Position numbers and translations under genes: made by a program. Below the pieces are notes generated by a model, which made no database searches, was not told where the DNA came from, and saw only the letters and a list, made by a program, of their open reading frames with translations. This document shows positions 26,131 to 34,604 of a DNA stretch of 64,000 nt, piece after piece. Each line of letters opens with the position of its first letter. The first letter of the stretch is position 1. The DNA comes from Eudoraea sp. (GTDB taxonomy: Bacteria; Bacteroidota; Bacteroidia; Flavobacteriales; Flavobacteriaceae), in contig JAHEHU010000002.1 in assembly GCA_024639765.1 (NCBI GenBank), positions 28,201 through 92,200 on the forward strand, given 5' to 3'.

Positions 26131-26165
26131 AAAAGGGCCCTGTCTTTTACGATCAGGACCCTTTT
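26131..26165. terminator. hairpin terminator after menB
   Basis: AAAAGGGCCCTG and CAGGACCCTTTT form a 12-bp stem with one mismatch around an 11-base loop, ending in a short T-run. A-runs on the other side could allow weaker termination of the convergent serine hydrolase transcript. Confidence 0.75.
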
Positions 26166-26322
26166 ACGAGAACACTATATGAAAATGAAAAAATTAACTC
26201 CTTGTTAATTACATAGTAAACCTACGTTACAAATCCAGCCTTTCACAATTATTGTTGTCAAGACTTCTTCTTTTGTGGTGAAAAGACCTTTTTCTGTTAC
26301 GGAATAATGTAAACCAAGAAAA

Positions 26323-27654
26323 TTATTGGATAGCTTGCAGGATTTCTTTGAGGAAGGTGTTGGTATTAAACTGAGGTTCTTCAGCCAAACCCGTTCTTAT
26401 GACTACCAGATCCATAGATGGAATAATAAAAACATGTTGCCCCTGGTACCCATTGGCAGAATACATGTCTCTAGGAACATCAGGAAATTTGCCATTGGCA
26501 TTAAGCCAGAAATGTGCGCCATATACCCCATCAGAATGGCGTGTGGGAGTGGTTATATAAGTGATCCAATTAGGGTCGAACAATTGTTCCCCGTTCCAGG
26601 ATCCCTTATGAAGATATAACTGGCCAAACCGTCCCCAGTCCCTGGTGTTGGCCCAGCCGTAGGAAGAACCGACGAAATTCCCGACTAGATCAGTTTCAAG
26701 GATCATAGAATGCATACCAATTCTGTCTATCAGTGCCTTGTAAGGAAAATTCAGATAATTCTGGTATTTGTCAAACTTGGTTCGCATCAACCCTGAAAGT
26801 AAATTGGAAGTTCCGGATGAGTAGTTCCATACATCGGTAGGCGGGGCCACGACTTCTTTTTTGGCCTGCGAGGCAGCCATGTTAGATTCCATAAATAACA
26901 TCTTAGTAACATCAGAAATAGTAGAATAATCCTCATCCCATGCCAATCCGCTTTGCATCCGCAGCAGGTGGTTTAAAGTGATGTCTCTTCGTTCGTCTTC
27001 CTGCCAGGAGGGAAGGGGCACAGGATCTGCGACCGATAATTTTCCCTGATATTCCAAAATTCCATATAACGTGCCCAAAATACTCTTGGTCATAGACCAT
27101 CCAAGTATTGGGGTGCTTTCATCAAAGCCACTTATATAACGCTCTGCAAGGATATGATCCTTGTAAAGGACCAGTACTGTCCTTGTCTTAACAGTATCCG
27201 CAAATACATGATCCAGCGCCTTTTCGAGTTGCTTGTAATCTACATTTTGAAAGAGCGTATCTACTGCTTTTTCGTGTCCAAAAGGGTAGGGTAGCGCTAT
27301 ATTATTATGAGTTCTCTTTGGTGCTTGCGTGTACAGATCCACATCTATATCACCATTGATCAAAACACATCCCAGTCCGTCCCTGCAAACAGCTTCCCGC
27401 TCCATAAGGCCAAGAACGGCAGCCATGCCCTTCTTTTCGGAAACATCGTATTTGGAGGTTGCCAACTTTACCAAAGGCACATTGTTGTCATTTTCTGCAA
27501 CAGAGCTCAATGTTCTGCCCGCTATATATATGGAAGAGGCCGTGCTTTTGGCAGCAAAACCAGAGATCAAATTCAATTTAGGATACTGCCATGCCACTAC
27601 GGTAATAAGGATAACAATAAGAAGCAGGATGAGTCTTTTTATATTTTTATTCAT
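26323..27654 (-). CDS. serine hydrolase, class C beta-lactamase fold
   Basis: The 443-residue protein has an N-terminal TM or uncleaved signal (~7-24, 'LILLLIVILITVVAW') and a beta-lactamase/EstB-type domain. The nucleophile motif SxxK is in 'GWSMTKSILG', the YxN-equivalent is 'YSSGTSN', and the third motif region is 'HSDGVYGAHFW'. Such enzymes are esterases, D-aminopeptidases or penicillin-binding-like hydrolases. Resistance to beta-lactams should not be assumed. It faces the periplasm and is divergent from the heme c/FG-GAP lipoprotein gene, with a ~166-bp gap that must hold both promoters. Confidence 0.87.
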   Translation of the reverse strand: MNKNIKRLILLLIVILITVVAWQYPKLNLISGFAAKSTASSIYIAGRTLSSVAENDNNVPLVKLATSKYDVSEKKGMAAVLGLMEREAVCRDGLGCVLINGDIDVDLYTQAPKRTHNNIALPYPFGHEKAVDTLFQNVDYKQLEKALDHVFADTVKTRTVLVLYKDHILAERYISGFDESTPILGWSMTKSILGTLYGILEYQGKLSVADPVPLPSWQEDERRDITLNHLLRMQSGLAWDEDYSTISDVTKMLFMESNMAASQAKKEVVAPPTDVWNYSSGTSNLLSGLMRTKFDKYQNYLNFPYKALIDRIGMHSMILETDLVGNFVGSSYGWANTRDWGRFGQLYLHKGSWNGEQLFDPNWITYITTPTRHSDGVYGAHFWLNANGKFPDVPRDMYSANGYQGQHVFIIPSMDLVVIRTGLAEEPQFNTNTFLKEILQAIQ

Positions 27655-27820
27655 ATGATATATGTAATTTGTAACTTTCTGACCTGGTCATAAAGAAAGG
27701 CTTAACATCCGATCTTCCAGGCAAGAACTTAGAGAGCAAGATAATAGATTTACGTAAGTTAAAAATGGAACAACTGTATTTTATAATCAATGATTGCATC
27801 CTACAGTCACCTCAGTTCAT

Positions 27821-29341
27821 ATGAATAAATACCAAATAGTAAGAGCCTTCACCATTGTCCTTATTTTCTGCGGCCTTGGCAGTTGCCAGAAAGATAAGGA
27901 TCAAAGGGCAGAGGCTTTATTTGAGATGCATTGTGGTAGTTGCCATTTGGTGCCCAAACGAGAGGATCTTCCAAAAGAAATCTGGAAGAAGGAAATTTTA
28001 CCAAATATGGCAGCCAGAATGGGCCTGAGAGAGGACAACTACAATCCCCTCAAAGGACTGTCTTATGAAGAAATGGAGGCCGTTATAAAAACTGGCATTT
28101 ATCCGCTTTCATCCACTATAACGTTGCAAGACTGGCAATTGCTTAAGGAATATATTATCGCCGGCGCACCAGATTCACTTAATTCCCAGGTTAGCCAAAT
28201 TAGATCATCCGAGTTATCAGGTTTTTTTCCAATTCAAATTTCCTTTGACCAGCCAAAACAACGATCCTATACTTATCTTGAATTTAAGCAAGCGTTAAAC
28301 AAGTTGATATTGGGAGATATGGCAGGTGATGTAATGGTCTATGATCTAAAAAACGGTCTTACTGCTAAAGGGAACTATGGAAGCCCGGTAATTTCGTATA
28401 ATGAAGTCTTTAAGGAAACCTTTGTCACTGCTATTGGAAATATCCATCCCAGCGCTATTTCTAAGGGAAATGTATTTAAGATTAGCGGCTCGGATACCCT
28501 ATCTATTTTATCAGCATTGCACAGACCTGTTCATACAGTTACCGAAGATCTAAACGATAATGGAGCAGTTGAATTGGTCATTAGTGAATTTGGAGATCTT
28601 ACGGGTGAATTAACGCTATTTGCATTGAATGAACGTGGTGAATACGATAAAACTATTTTGCTGAATCAACCCGGTACTATCCGTGTGGTTGCACAAGATA
28701 TGGATAATGATGGTCGAAAAGATCTTGTTGCCCTCACTTCGCAGGGTGATGAAAGCATTACAATATTGTATCAAAAGCAAGATCTGTCCTTCGAAGCACA
28801 CAAGGTACTTCGCTTTAGTCCGGTATATGGCAGTAGTTGGTTTGAACTTTTAGATTATGATGGCGATGGGGATCTGGATCTGGTGACTGTTCATGGAGAC
28901 AATGCAGATAAGTCTTATGTGCAAAAACCCTATCATGGTATGCGGTTGCACTTAAATGATGGAAAAAACAACTTTACAGAAGTGTTCTTCTATCCTTTGA
29001 ATGGCGCTACACGGGTAGTAACATCGGATTTTGACAAGGATGGAGACTATGATTTTGGCCTCCTTTCTACCTTTCCCGATTACGAGAATGCGGCTGACCG
29101 ATCTTTTGTATTTTTGGAAAATAAGGATCGCAAGACCTATTCCTTTGAAACGTTTACCACAGAAGCATCCTTAAAGGGGAAGTGGTTTCTGATGACCAGC
29201 GGTGATATGGACGGGGATGGTGATGAAGATATCATTTTAAGCAGTTTTGCGCTTCCCTTTATTCCTGCTCCCAAGGAATATGCCGAACTATGGAAACAAG
29301 AAGCCATCGATCTAATGATCTTGGAAAACAGATATCAATAA
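27821..29341 (+). CDS. cytochrome c / FG-GAP repeat lipoprotein
   Basis: The 506-residue lipoprotein has a lipobox at Cys22 ('GLGSC') and a c-type heme site Cys38-xx-Cys41-His42 ('CGSCH'), with a possible distal Met in 'PNMAARMG'. It is followed by a beta-propeller of FG-GAP/VCBS repeats with calcium-binding loops such as 'DMDNDGRKDL', 'DYDGDGDLDL', 'DFDKDGDYDF' and 'DMDGDGDED'. The fusion suggests an outer-membrane or surface redox protein, but the electron partner is unknown. An in-frame TTG at 27794 precedes ATG 27821, which is preferred because it gives a clean lipoprotein signal. It is followed closely by three more envelope lipoprotein genes. Confidence 0.88.
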   Translation: MNKYQIVRAFTIVLIFCGLGSCQKDKDQRAEALFEMHCGSCHLVPKREDLPKEIWKKEILPNMAARMGLREDNYNPLKGLSYEEMEAVIKTGIYPLSSTITLQDWQLLKEYIIAGAPDSLNSQVSQIRSSELSGFFPIQISFDQPKQRSYTYLEFKQALNKLILGDMAGDVMVYDLKNGLTAKGNYGSPVISYNEVFKETFVTAIGNIHPSAISKGNVFKISGSDTLSILSALHRPVHTVTEDLNDNGAVELVISEFGDLTGELTLFALNERGEYDKTILLNQPGTIRVVAQDMDNDGRKDLVALTSQGDESITILYQKQDLSFEAHKVLRFSPVYGSSWFELLDYDGDGDLDLVTVHGDNADKSYVQKPYHGMRLHLNDGKNNFTEVFFYPLNGATRVVTSDFDKDGDYDFGLLSTFPDYENAADRSFVFLENKDRKTYSFETFTTEASLKGKWFLMTSGDMDGDGDEDIILSSFALPFIPAPKEYAELWKQEAIDLMILENRYQ

Positions 29342-29346
29342 TTAGA

Positions 29347-29775
29347 ATGCCACACAAATTCTATATGTGTTTTTTAATCGCTTTTATTGGGCTAACTGCC
29401 GGGTGTATGGAAGAGGAAGAAAAATGGACCTGGGTTCCTTTGGAGGTAACGGCAACTGCCTACAATTCTGTCATCGCCCAAACCAAAAGTATCCCAAATG
29501 TTGCGGCTTGGGGGGATACACTTAGACCAGGCATGAAATGTATTGCTGTGTCAAAAGATCTTTTTAAAAAGGGTTTGAAGAGAAATACACCTGTAAAGAT
29601 CGAAGGATTTGAAGGTGTTTTCCTTGTAAAGGACAGAATGCATTCGAGATGGGAGAACAGGATAGACATCTATATGGGAGAAGATATACAAATGGCCAGG
29701 GAATGGGGGAGAAAGAAGGTTACTATACTCTATGGCCTGCCACTTACAAAATCAGAAGAAAAGACAAAAGAATAG
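29347..29775 (+). CDS. 3D-domain lipoprotein
   Basis: The 142-residue protein has a lipobox at Cys20 ('GLTAGC'), an acidic spacer and a 3D domain named for its three Asp residues, here Asp57 ('WGDTL'), Asp96 ('VKDRM') and Asp107 ('RIDIY'). This double-psi barrel is related to MltA lytic transglycosylases and to the stationary-phase Rpf-like proteins of Firmicutes, so a peptidoglycan-cleaving role is likely. ATG 29347 is chosen because it gives the lipoprotein signal, although the frame is open further upstream. It sits 5 bp after the heme c/FG-GAP gene and 3 bp before an amidase. Confidence 0.85.
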   Translation: MPHKFYMCFLIAFIGLTAGCMEEEEKWTWVPLEVTATAYNSVIAQTKSIPNVAAWGDTLRPGMKCIAVSKDLFKKGLKRNTPVKIEGFEGVFLVKDRMHSRWENRIDIYMGEDIQMAREWGRKKVTILYGLPLTKSEEKTKE

Positions 29776-29778
29776 TAC

Positions 29779-30447
29779 ATGAAAAAACGGTTGACATCGT
29801 GTTTTTTTAGCCTATGTGCTGTGTTGTTACTCCTAACTTCCTGTGCAACTACAAGGATTATAGACAGGCCAATCATTTTTAATGAGGAACGGGAGCAACT
29901 TACAAAGGAATATGTAACGGAGCGTTATGGTATTGATACTCCATCTATTACCATAGTTCCTAAGATGATCGTTCTGCATTGGACAGCCATCCCTACCCTG
30001 GAAGGTTCTTTTGATGCGTTTAATGACCCTACTATTCCTCAATGGAGGACCCTCGTGGGCGGTGCGAGCGGGCTCAATGTGTCTTCACATTTTTTAGTAG
30101 CACAGGACGGAACCATCTACCGACTTATGCCAGAAACGGTGATGGGAAGACATGTTATTGGCCTTAACCATTGTGCCATAGGCATTGAGAATGTTGGTGG
30201 TACGGAAGAAACACCATTAACCAAGGCTCAATTGCAAGCCAATATATGGTTGGTGAACTACTTAAGTAAGAAGTACGAAATTGATTATCTCATTGGGCAT
30301 CACGAGTATACTCGTTTTGAAGGACACGAGCTATGGCTGGAAAAAGACGGAGATTACAGAACAGAAAAGACGGATCCGGGAGACATATTTATGTCGAGTG
30401 TTAGAAAAGCTACCAAAAAATATAAGTTTAAACCAGTACCACAATAA
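29779..30447 (+). CDS. N-acetylmuramoyl-L-alanine amidase lipoprotein
   Basis: The 222-residue lipoprotein (lipobox Cys22, 'LLLLTSC') has an Amidase_2 (PGRP-like) domain. Zinc ligands are visible as His67 ('IVLHWTA') and the His of 'LIGHHEYTR', with the third site in 'EKTDPGD', where an Asp takes the usual Cys/His position. 'HCAIGIENVGG' carries the conserved Glu/Asn segment. It should cut the amide bond between MurNAc and L-Ala in peptidoglycan or its fragments. Placed between a 3D-domain protein and an M14 peptidase, all lipoproteins with gaps of a few bases, it probably belongs to an envelope-bound wall-turnover unit. Confidence 0.9.
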   Translation: MKKRLTSCFFSLCAVLLLLTSCATTRIIDRPIIFNEEREQLTKEYVTERYGIDTPSITIVPKMIVLHWTAIPTLEGSFDAFNDPTIPQWRTLVGGASGLNVSSHFLVAQDGTIYRLMPETVMGRHVIGLNHCAIGIENVGGTEETPLTKAQLQANIWLVNYLSKKYEIDYLIGHHEYTRFEGHELWLEKDGDYRTEKTDPGDIFMSSVRKATKKYKFKPVPQ

Positions 30448-30453
30448 CAATGT

Positions 30454-31941
30454 ATGAAAAATAGTACCATTTTATTACTTGCCCTTCTTCTCAGCGGCTG
30501 TTTTCAAGGCGAATCTCAAGGATCTGATATCACAGCATCGCTTTATGAGACCTATGATGAATACAAAGAGCCTCTGCTTTCTAAACGAAGAATAAAACAT
30601 GCAGATATTCAGGCCCTGATCGCCAAGCAAAAAGATAACCCTGCATTAACTATAAAAAAAGTGGGAACTTCCATTGAAGGAAGGGATCTTACCCTTATCA
30701 GCATGGGTTCAGGTCCAACAGATGTTTTTTTGTGGTCTCAAATGCATGGTAATGAACCAACCGCTACCCAGGCGATCTTTGATATTCTTAACTTTTTTCG
30801 AAGTGATGACTTTAAAAGTGAAAAGGCAGCGATACTTGAGAGTTTAACACTGCACTTTCTTCCAATGCTTAATCCGGATGGGGCAGAACTATTTAAAAGG
30901 GAAAACAGACTGGGAATAGATATCAATAGAGATGCCTTGCGTTTACAATCCCCTGAAGGACAGACACTTAAAAAAGTAAGGGATAGTCTCGAAGCCGATT
31001 TCGGATTTAACCTCCATGACCAAAGTACTTATTACAATGCAGAAAGGACTGAAAAACCAGCAACCATCTCATACCTGGCGCCTGCTTATAACTATGAAAA
31101 GGAAATTAATGAACGCAGGGGTAATGCCATGAAGGTCATTGTATTTATGAATAATATTATTCAGCAGTATGCACCCGGTCAGGTTGGGCGCTACAACGAT
31201 GATTTTGAGCCTCGTGCCTTTGGTGATAACATACAAAAATGGGGAACCAGCACTATTTTGATAGAGTCGGGAGGGTATCCGGAAGATCCTGAAAAACAAG
31301 AAATTAGAAAATTGAATTATGTATCTATTCTTTCAGCGATTTATTCTATTGCAAAGGAGAACTATAAACAAATTTCCCTTGATGCCTATGAAAAGATACC
31401 GGAGAATGATCGAAAGTTATTCGATCTTAAGATTATTGGCGCAACATATCCTTTATTAGGCAATAATTATATACTCGATATCGGAATTAATCAGGTGGAA
31501 GTTGACAAGGAAGGCCACGGAGAATTTTGGTATAGCAGCAGGATCATTGATCAGGGAGATCTCTCAACTTATTATGGGTACGAAACCTTCATGGCCGAAG
31601 GTTACACCATTATTCCCGGCAAAGTATATCCTGAAATACTGAATGCGGACATGGTATCTTTGGCAGATCCGCGAGAATTGCTAAAAAAGGGGTATACCTA
31701 TGTACGTGTAAGGAATATTTCAAAAGAGGCCCTTAACTCCCCAATTCCCTTACATCTTTTAAGTCCCGGATATGAATTGCCGGACTTTAGACTGGAAGCA
31801 GGAAAAAACCCCACTTTTCTCTTGCAGAAAGATGGGGATTATAAGTTTGCCGTCATCAATGGATTCTTAATAGATCTTGGTGAGGCAGCTCCGTCTGTAT
31901 TAAACCAATGGGGACGCAAGAATGCGATGATTTTCCGATGA
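30454..31941 (+). CDS. M14 zinc carboxypeptidase lipoprotein
   Basis: The 495-residue lipoprotein (lipobox Cys16, 'LLLSGC') has an M14 peptidase domain with zinc ligands His98 and Glu101 in 'QMHGNE' and His188 in 'NLHDQS', substrate-binding 'LPMLNPDGAELF' and 'GIDINRD', and the catalytic Glu in 'TILIESGGYPED'. The C-terminal ~150 residues form an additional beta-rich domain. Given the linked amidase and 3D protein, trimming of stem peptides from peptidoglycan fragments is a reasonable role, though M14 enzymes also process ordinary peptides. It is the last gene of the four-lipoprotein run starting at 27821. Confidence 0.88.
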   Translation: MKNSTILLLALLLSGCFQGESQGSDITASLYETYDEYKEPLLSKRRIKHADIQALIAKQKDNPALTIKKVGTSIEGRDLTLISMGSGPTDVFLWSQMHGNEPTATQAIFDILNFFRSDDFKSEKAAILESLTLHFLPMLNPDGAELFKRENRLGIDINRDALRLQSPEGQTLKKVRDSLEADFGFNLHDQSTYYNAERTEKPATISYLAPAYNYEKEINERRGNAMKVIVFMNNIIQQYAPGQVGRYNDDFEPRAFGDNIQKWGTSTILIESGGYPEDPEKQEIRKLNYVSILSAIYSIAKENYKQISLDAYEKIPENDRKLFDLKIIGATYPLLGNNYILDIGINQVEVDKEGHGEFWYSSRIIDQGDLSTYYGYETFMAEGYTIIPGKVYPEILNADMVSLADPRELLKKGYTYVRVRNISKEALNSPIPLHLLSPGYELPDFRLEAGKNPTFLLQKDGDYKFAVINGFLIDLGEAAPSVLNQWGRKNAMIFR

Positions 31942-31971
31942 TTTTCCTAATACTTTACAACGCTTTTCGGA

Positions 31972-32139
31972 TTAAAATCCAAAGCTGAAATGTAATTGAT
32001 TACCATTTATGATAATAGCAATTAACATTACGAAAAGGGTCACTACTATTGAAGTGAATACGGACAAAACAAGGCTTTTAAATCCTTTAGATAAGGATCC
32101 TAAGGCACTCTGACTGATAATTTCGTTAATAACATCCAT
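31972..32139 (-). CDS. 55-residue single-TM small protein
   Basis: A short reading frame on the minus strand encodes 55 residues: a polar N-terminal helix ('MDVINEIISQSALGSLSKGF'), a hydrophobic TM helix at ~23-45 ('LVLSVFTSIVVTLFVMLIAI') and a short polar tail ending 'HFSFGF'. The basic Lys19/Lys22 before the helix fit an N-in orientation. The start has an A/G-rich leader (AAAAGAAAGAAATC) and the frame reads smoothly, but conservation cannot be tested here. It lies downstream of the VWA lipoprotein gene, separated by its terminator, so it may have its own promoter. Function is unknown. Confidence 0.45.
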   Translation of the reverse strand: MDVINEIISQSALGSLSKGFKSLVLSVFTSIVVTLFVMLIAIIINGNQLHFSFGF

Positions 32140-32265
32140 GATTTCTTTCTTTTACGTTAAACAATTTTTAGTTTTTAGGATGTACGTTAATCGCGATATA
32201 CATTTGGGTTTCTAAGTATATAACAAGGATGATGCCAAAAACCCTACTTCGTGGTTGTAAATAAA

Positions 32266-32293
32266 AGAAGGAGGACCTTTTGGATCCTCCTTT
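32266..32293 (-). terminator. hairpin terminator after the VWA gene
   Basis: AAGGAGGA and TCCTCCTT form an 8-bp stem just beyond the stop of the VWA lipoprotein gene (minus strand). The A-run on the plus strand reads as a T-tract on the transcribed minus strand. Confidence 0.65.
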
Positions 32294-32315
32294 GAATGTT
32301 AGGGAACTACCAATT

Positions 32316-33413
32316 TTATTGGCATCCGCCGGAAAATCCGGTGGCGTTGAATTCTGTTTGTACAGCACCCTGTCTGGAGTCGTCAGTAACGGAAATGGCT
32401 AGATTATTAATGCCACTTCCATCCCTTTTGGGGGTACAATACTCAAAAAGATAAAAACTATTGGCCCTTTCAGATACCCTGAAGGAAATGTCATTAAAGG
32501 TAGTTTCCAATTCTTCCTTGTTTCCTGCAAAGACGCTAAATGTCCTGCCAATTTCGGTAAGTACCTCAGTGTCGATCTCGGCACCTAAACCTATAGTGAA
32601 GAAGGAAATGTTAAGATCTGCGTCTTTTACGGCGGTTAATGCATCTGCCTCTGAATACCTTGAGGCCTGGTCCGTTCCATCCGTGAAAATGACCACAGAG
32701 GCAGCGCTGATAGTTGCGTTACTTCTGGCCTCATCTAATAGCCCTTCAGCGATATCGGTCGATTTGATCACTGCTCCGTAAAGATCAGTAGACGGGTCGT
32801 TACTGATATCTTGTGTGATCCCTTCAATGGCCAGTGTTAATTCATCCTTCACAGCTGTCAGGGGTTGTAATAAATGCAACTCGTCCTCCCCATCGAACCA
32901 ATAAATGGCCATTTTAAAAGAATCCTGAGCTTCAACGGGCATCACATTGTTTACGAAACTTACCGAAGCCGACTTTAGTTCATTTAGGCTTCCGCTCAGC
33001 ACACTGGCACTAAGATCGAGAACTAATAGTGTGTTGTTGTTGAATATTTGTGAGTTTGGGGAGATACGGGCAAATGATTCTGAGGTGGAGATGGTGTTAA
33101 AACAATCATCATTCCTGCCTTGTTCATAGATCGTAAACTGATTGGCAGTTAAACCAGCTACAGGACTGCCATTGGCATCAGAAACCTTGAAAAAGATCGA
33201 TACCTTTCCCGGGAGCGTTGTAAATTGGTCCTGTATAGATAGGATAAGTTCATTCTCTCCAAGATCTAAACAATCATCTACAGGTATTCCCTGTCCCAGA
33301 TCACCTAGCTGATTTATATTATACGAAATATCATCATCGGCATTCCCGCAAGACAAAAGGATTGTAAAAAGACAAAACAATGGAGCTATTCTAAAAAAGA
33401 TTTTCATTTTCAT
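32316..33413 (-). CDS. VWA-domain lipoprotein
   Basis: The 365-residue protein has a lipobox signal ('LFTILLSCGNADDD'), an N-terminal beta-rich segment (~40-95) and a von Willebrand A domain with the MIDAS motif DxSxS in 'VLDLSASV', a downstream Thr and the Asp in 'IFTDGTDQ', so metal-dependent ligand binding is likely intact. It may serve in adhesion or protein contacts at the cell surface. The stretch 'TANQFTIYEQGRND' resembles the pre-VWA domain of Ca-activated chloride channel-like bacterial proteins. ATG 33413 is chosen over the upstream TTG at 33434. The gene stands alone. Confidence 0.85.
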   Translation of the reverse strand: MKMKIFFRIAPLFCLFTILLSCGNADDDISYNINQLGDLGQGIPVDDCLDLGENELILSIQDQFTTLPGKVSIFFKVSDANGSPVAGLTANQFTIYEQGRNDDCFNTISTSESFARISPNSQIFNNNTLLVLDLSASVLSGSLNELKSASVSFVNNVMPVEAQDSFKMAIYWFDGEDELHLLQPLTAVKDELTLAIEGITQDISNDPSTDLYGAVIKSTDIAEGLLDEARSNATISAASVVIFTDGTDQASRYSEADALTAVKDADLNISFFTIGLGAEIDTEVLTEIGRTFSVFAGNKEELETTFNDISFRVSERANSFYLFEYCTPKRDGSGINNLAISVTDDSRQGAVQTEFNATGFSGGCQ

Positions 33414-33998
33414 AGTATTAGGTTCAACCTCCAAAACGCAATATTATTCATTTAAGTATGGACTGGGAAATATTTTTTAAAAAGGGTGTGTAGATCATTA
33501 AAATAGGGGTTTTGAATGGAATTGAGAGAACTAATTGGTAAGTCTTCGTTTTTGATATGAAAAAAGAAATAACTCATGACTGTCGTGATCTTATTTACTT
33601 GTTTCTGTAATTGAGGAAGTTATGATCAGGTGAATCTTTTCAAAATAAATGGTTTCATTATATTAGAACCGGGGATGATTGAGGGTGCCAAAATCACCCT
33701 GGTACCATTTACACAAACTAAAACAAAGACTTAAGTTGTATCGCAAATCAAAAAAGATATTTTTAACCTCCAAAGATGGAGAAGGAATCTGTAAAAAGGG
33801 TCCTATTGATTTTTGCTGGCCAGCGCTGCCTTCTTTTAATAGAAAGTAAATAGTACGAATACTGGTTCCCAGAAAGGGATCCTAAGTGGATACGTTTTGT
33901 GGAAGTTTTAATAAAAAAATAGATTGGTTTATGGCGGTTCGCAATAGATTTCAGGAAAAATCACGAGAGAAGGAAGTATCAATTCATAGTTCCTACAA
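33414..33998. other. 585-bp intergenic region without a supported gene
   Basis: Between the divergent VWA and MocA-like genes. Only very short frames (17-19 codons) occur on the plus strand and no homologous duplication or strong hairpin is visible. A weak inverted element GGGTGCC...GGTACC lies near 33690. The region should contain two divergent promoters, but I cannot place them with confidence. Confidence 0.6.
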
Positions 33999-34604
33999 AT
34001 GAATATTGCCGCGCTCATACTTGCCGCCGGTAGTTCTTCTCGTATGGGGGAGGCTAAACAACTGTTGCCTTGGTCAAAAACTACCTTATTGGGTAACGCA
34101 ATACAGGTTGCCAATAATTCTACTGTAGATAAGGTGTTCGTCGTTTTGGGTGCAGAAGCTGATAGGATTCAAAAAACACTGGGGCCACAAAGCCAGGAAG
34201 TTATTATTAATAAGAATTGGAAGGAGGGCCTTGGTTCCTCTATTAGTGCAGGTATTTCGGAAATAGAAAAGTCAAAAGATGTCTTCCATGCCATTCTCAT
34301 TCTGTTGGCAGATCAACCTTTTATAGATACCATCTATATAAATTCCTTGGTAGAACATTTCAAGGCAGAAGATGGGAAAATAATTGCTACTCAATACGGA
34401 CCTAACTTAGGGGTTCCGGCGATATTTGATAAAGCCTTATTTTCTGGGTTGCAAGCGCTGAAAGGGGATGAAGGGGCAAGTAAGTTGATAAAAAGTAATA
34501 GCGAGATTTGTTATGGTGTTGATCCTAAAAAAAAGACAACAGATTTGGATACCCCGGAGGACTATGCTATTTTCAAAGCAGTAAATTCAAAAAATAAGAC
34601 ATGA
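33999..34604 (+). CDS. MocA-like molybdopterin nucleotidyltransferase
   Basis: The 201-residue protein has a GT-A-like nucleotidyltransferase fold with the signature 'LAAGSSSRMGEAKQLLPW' (residues ~7-23), the metal/nucleotide Asp in 'LLADQPFI' and 'GVPAIFDK' further on. This pattern fits MocA, which adds CMP to molybdopterin for xanthine-dehydrogenase-type enzymes, more closely than MobA. Other NTP transferases share the motif, so specificity is moderate. No molybdoenzyme gene is in the window. The stop overlaps the start of the next gene by 4 bp (ATGA), so the two are translationally coupled. Confidence 0.8.
   Translation: MNIAALILAAGSSSRMGEAKQLLPWSKTTLLGNAIQVANNSTVDKVFVVLGAEADRIQKTLGPQSQEVIINKNWKEGLGSSISAGISEIEKSKDVFHAILILLADQPFIDTIYINSLVEHFKAEDGKIIATQYGPNLGVPAIFDKALFSGLQALKGDEGASKLIKSNSEICYGVDPKKKTTDLDTPEDYAIFKAVNSKNKT

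Noticed and set aside
26323..27654. Beta-lactamase resistance gene
   Set aside because: The SxxK fold is shared with esterases and peptidases, and nothing in the context points to antibiotic resistance.
33540..33730. Two short plus-strand frames (17 and 19 codons) in the intergenic gap
   Set aside because: Too short, unsupported by leader or conservation, and different from each other.
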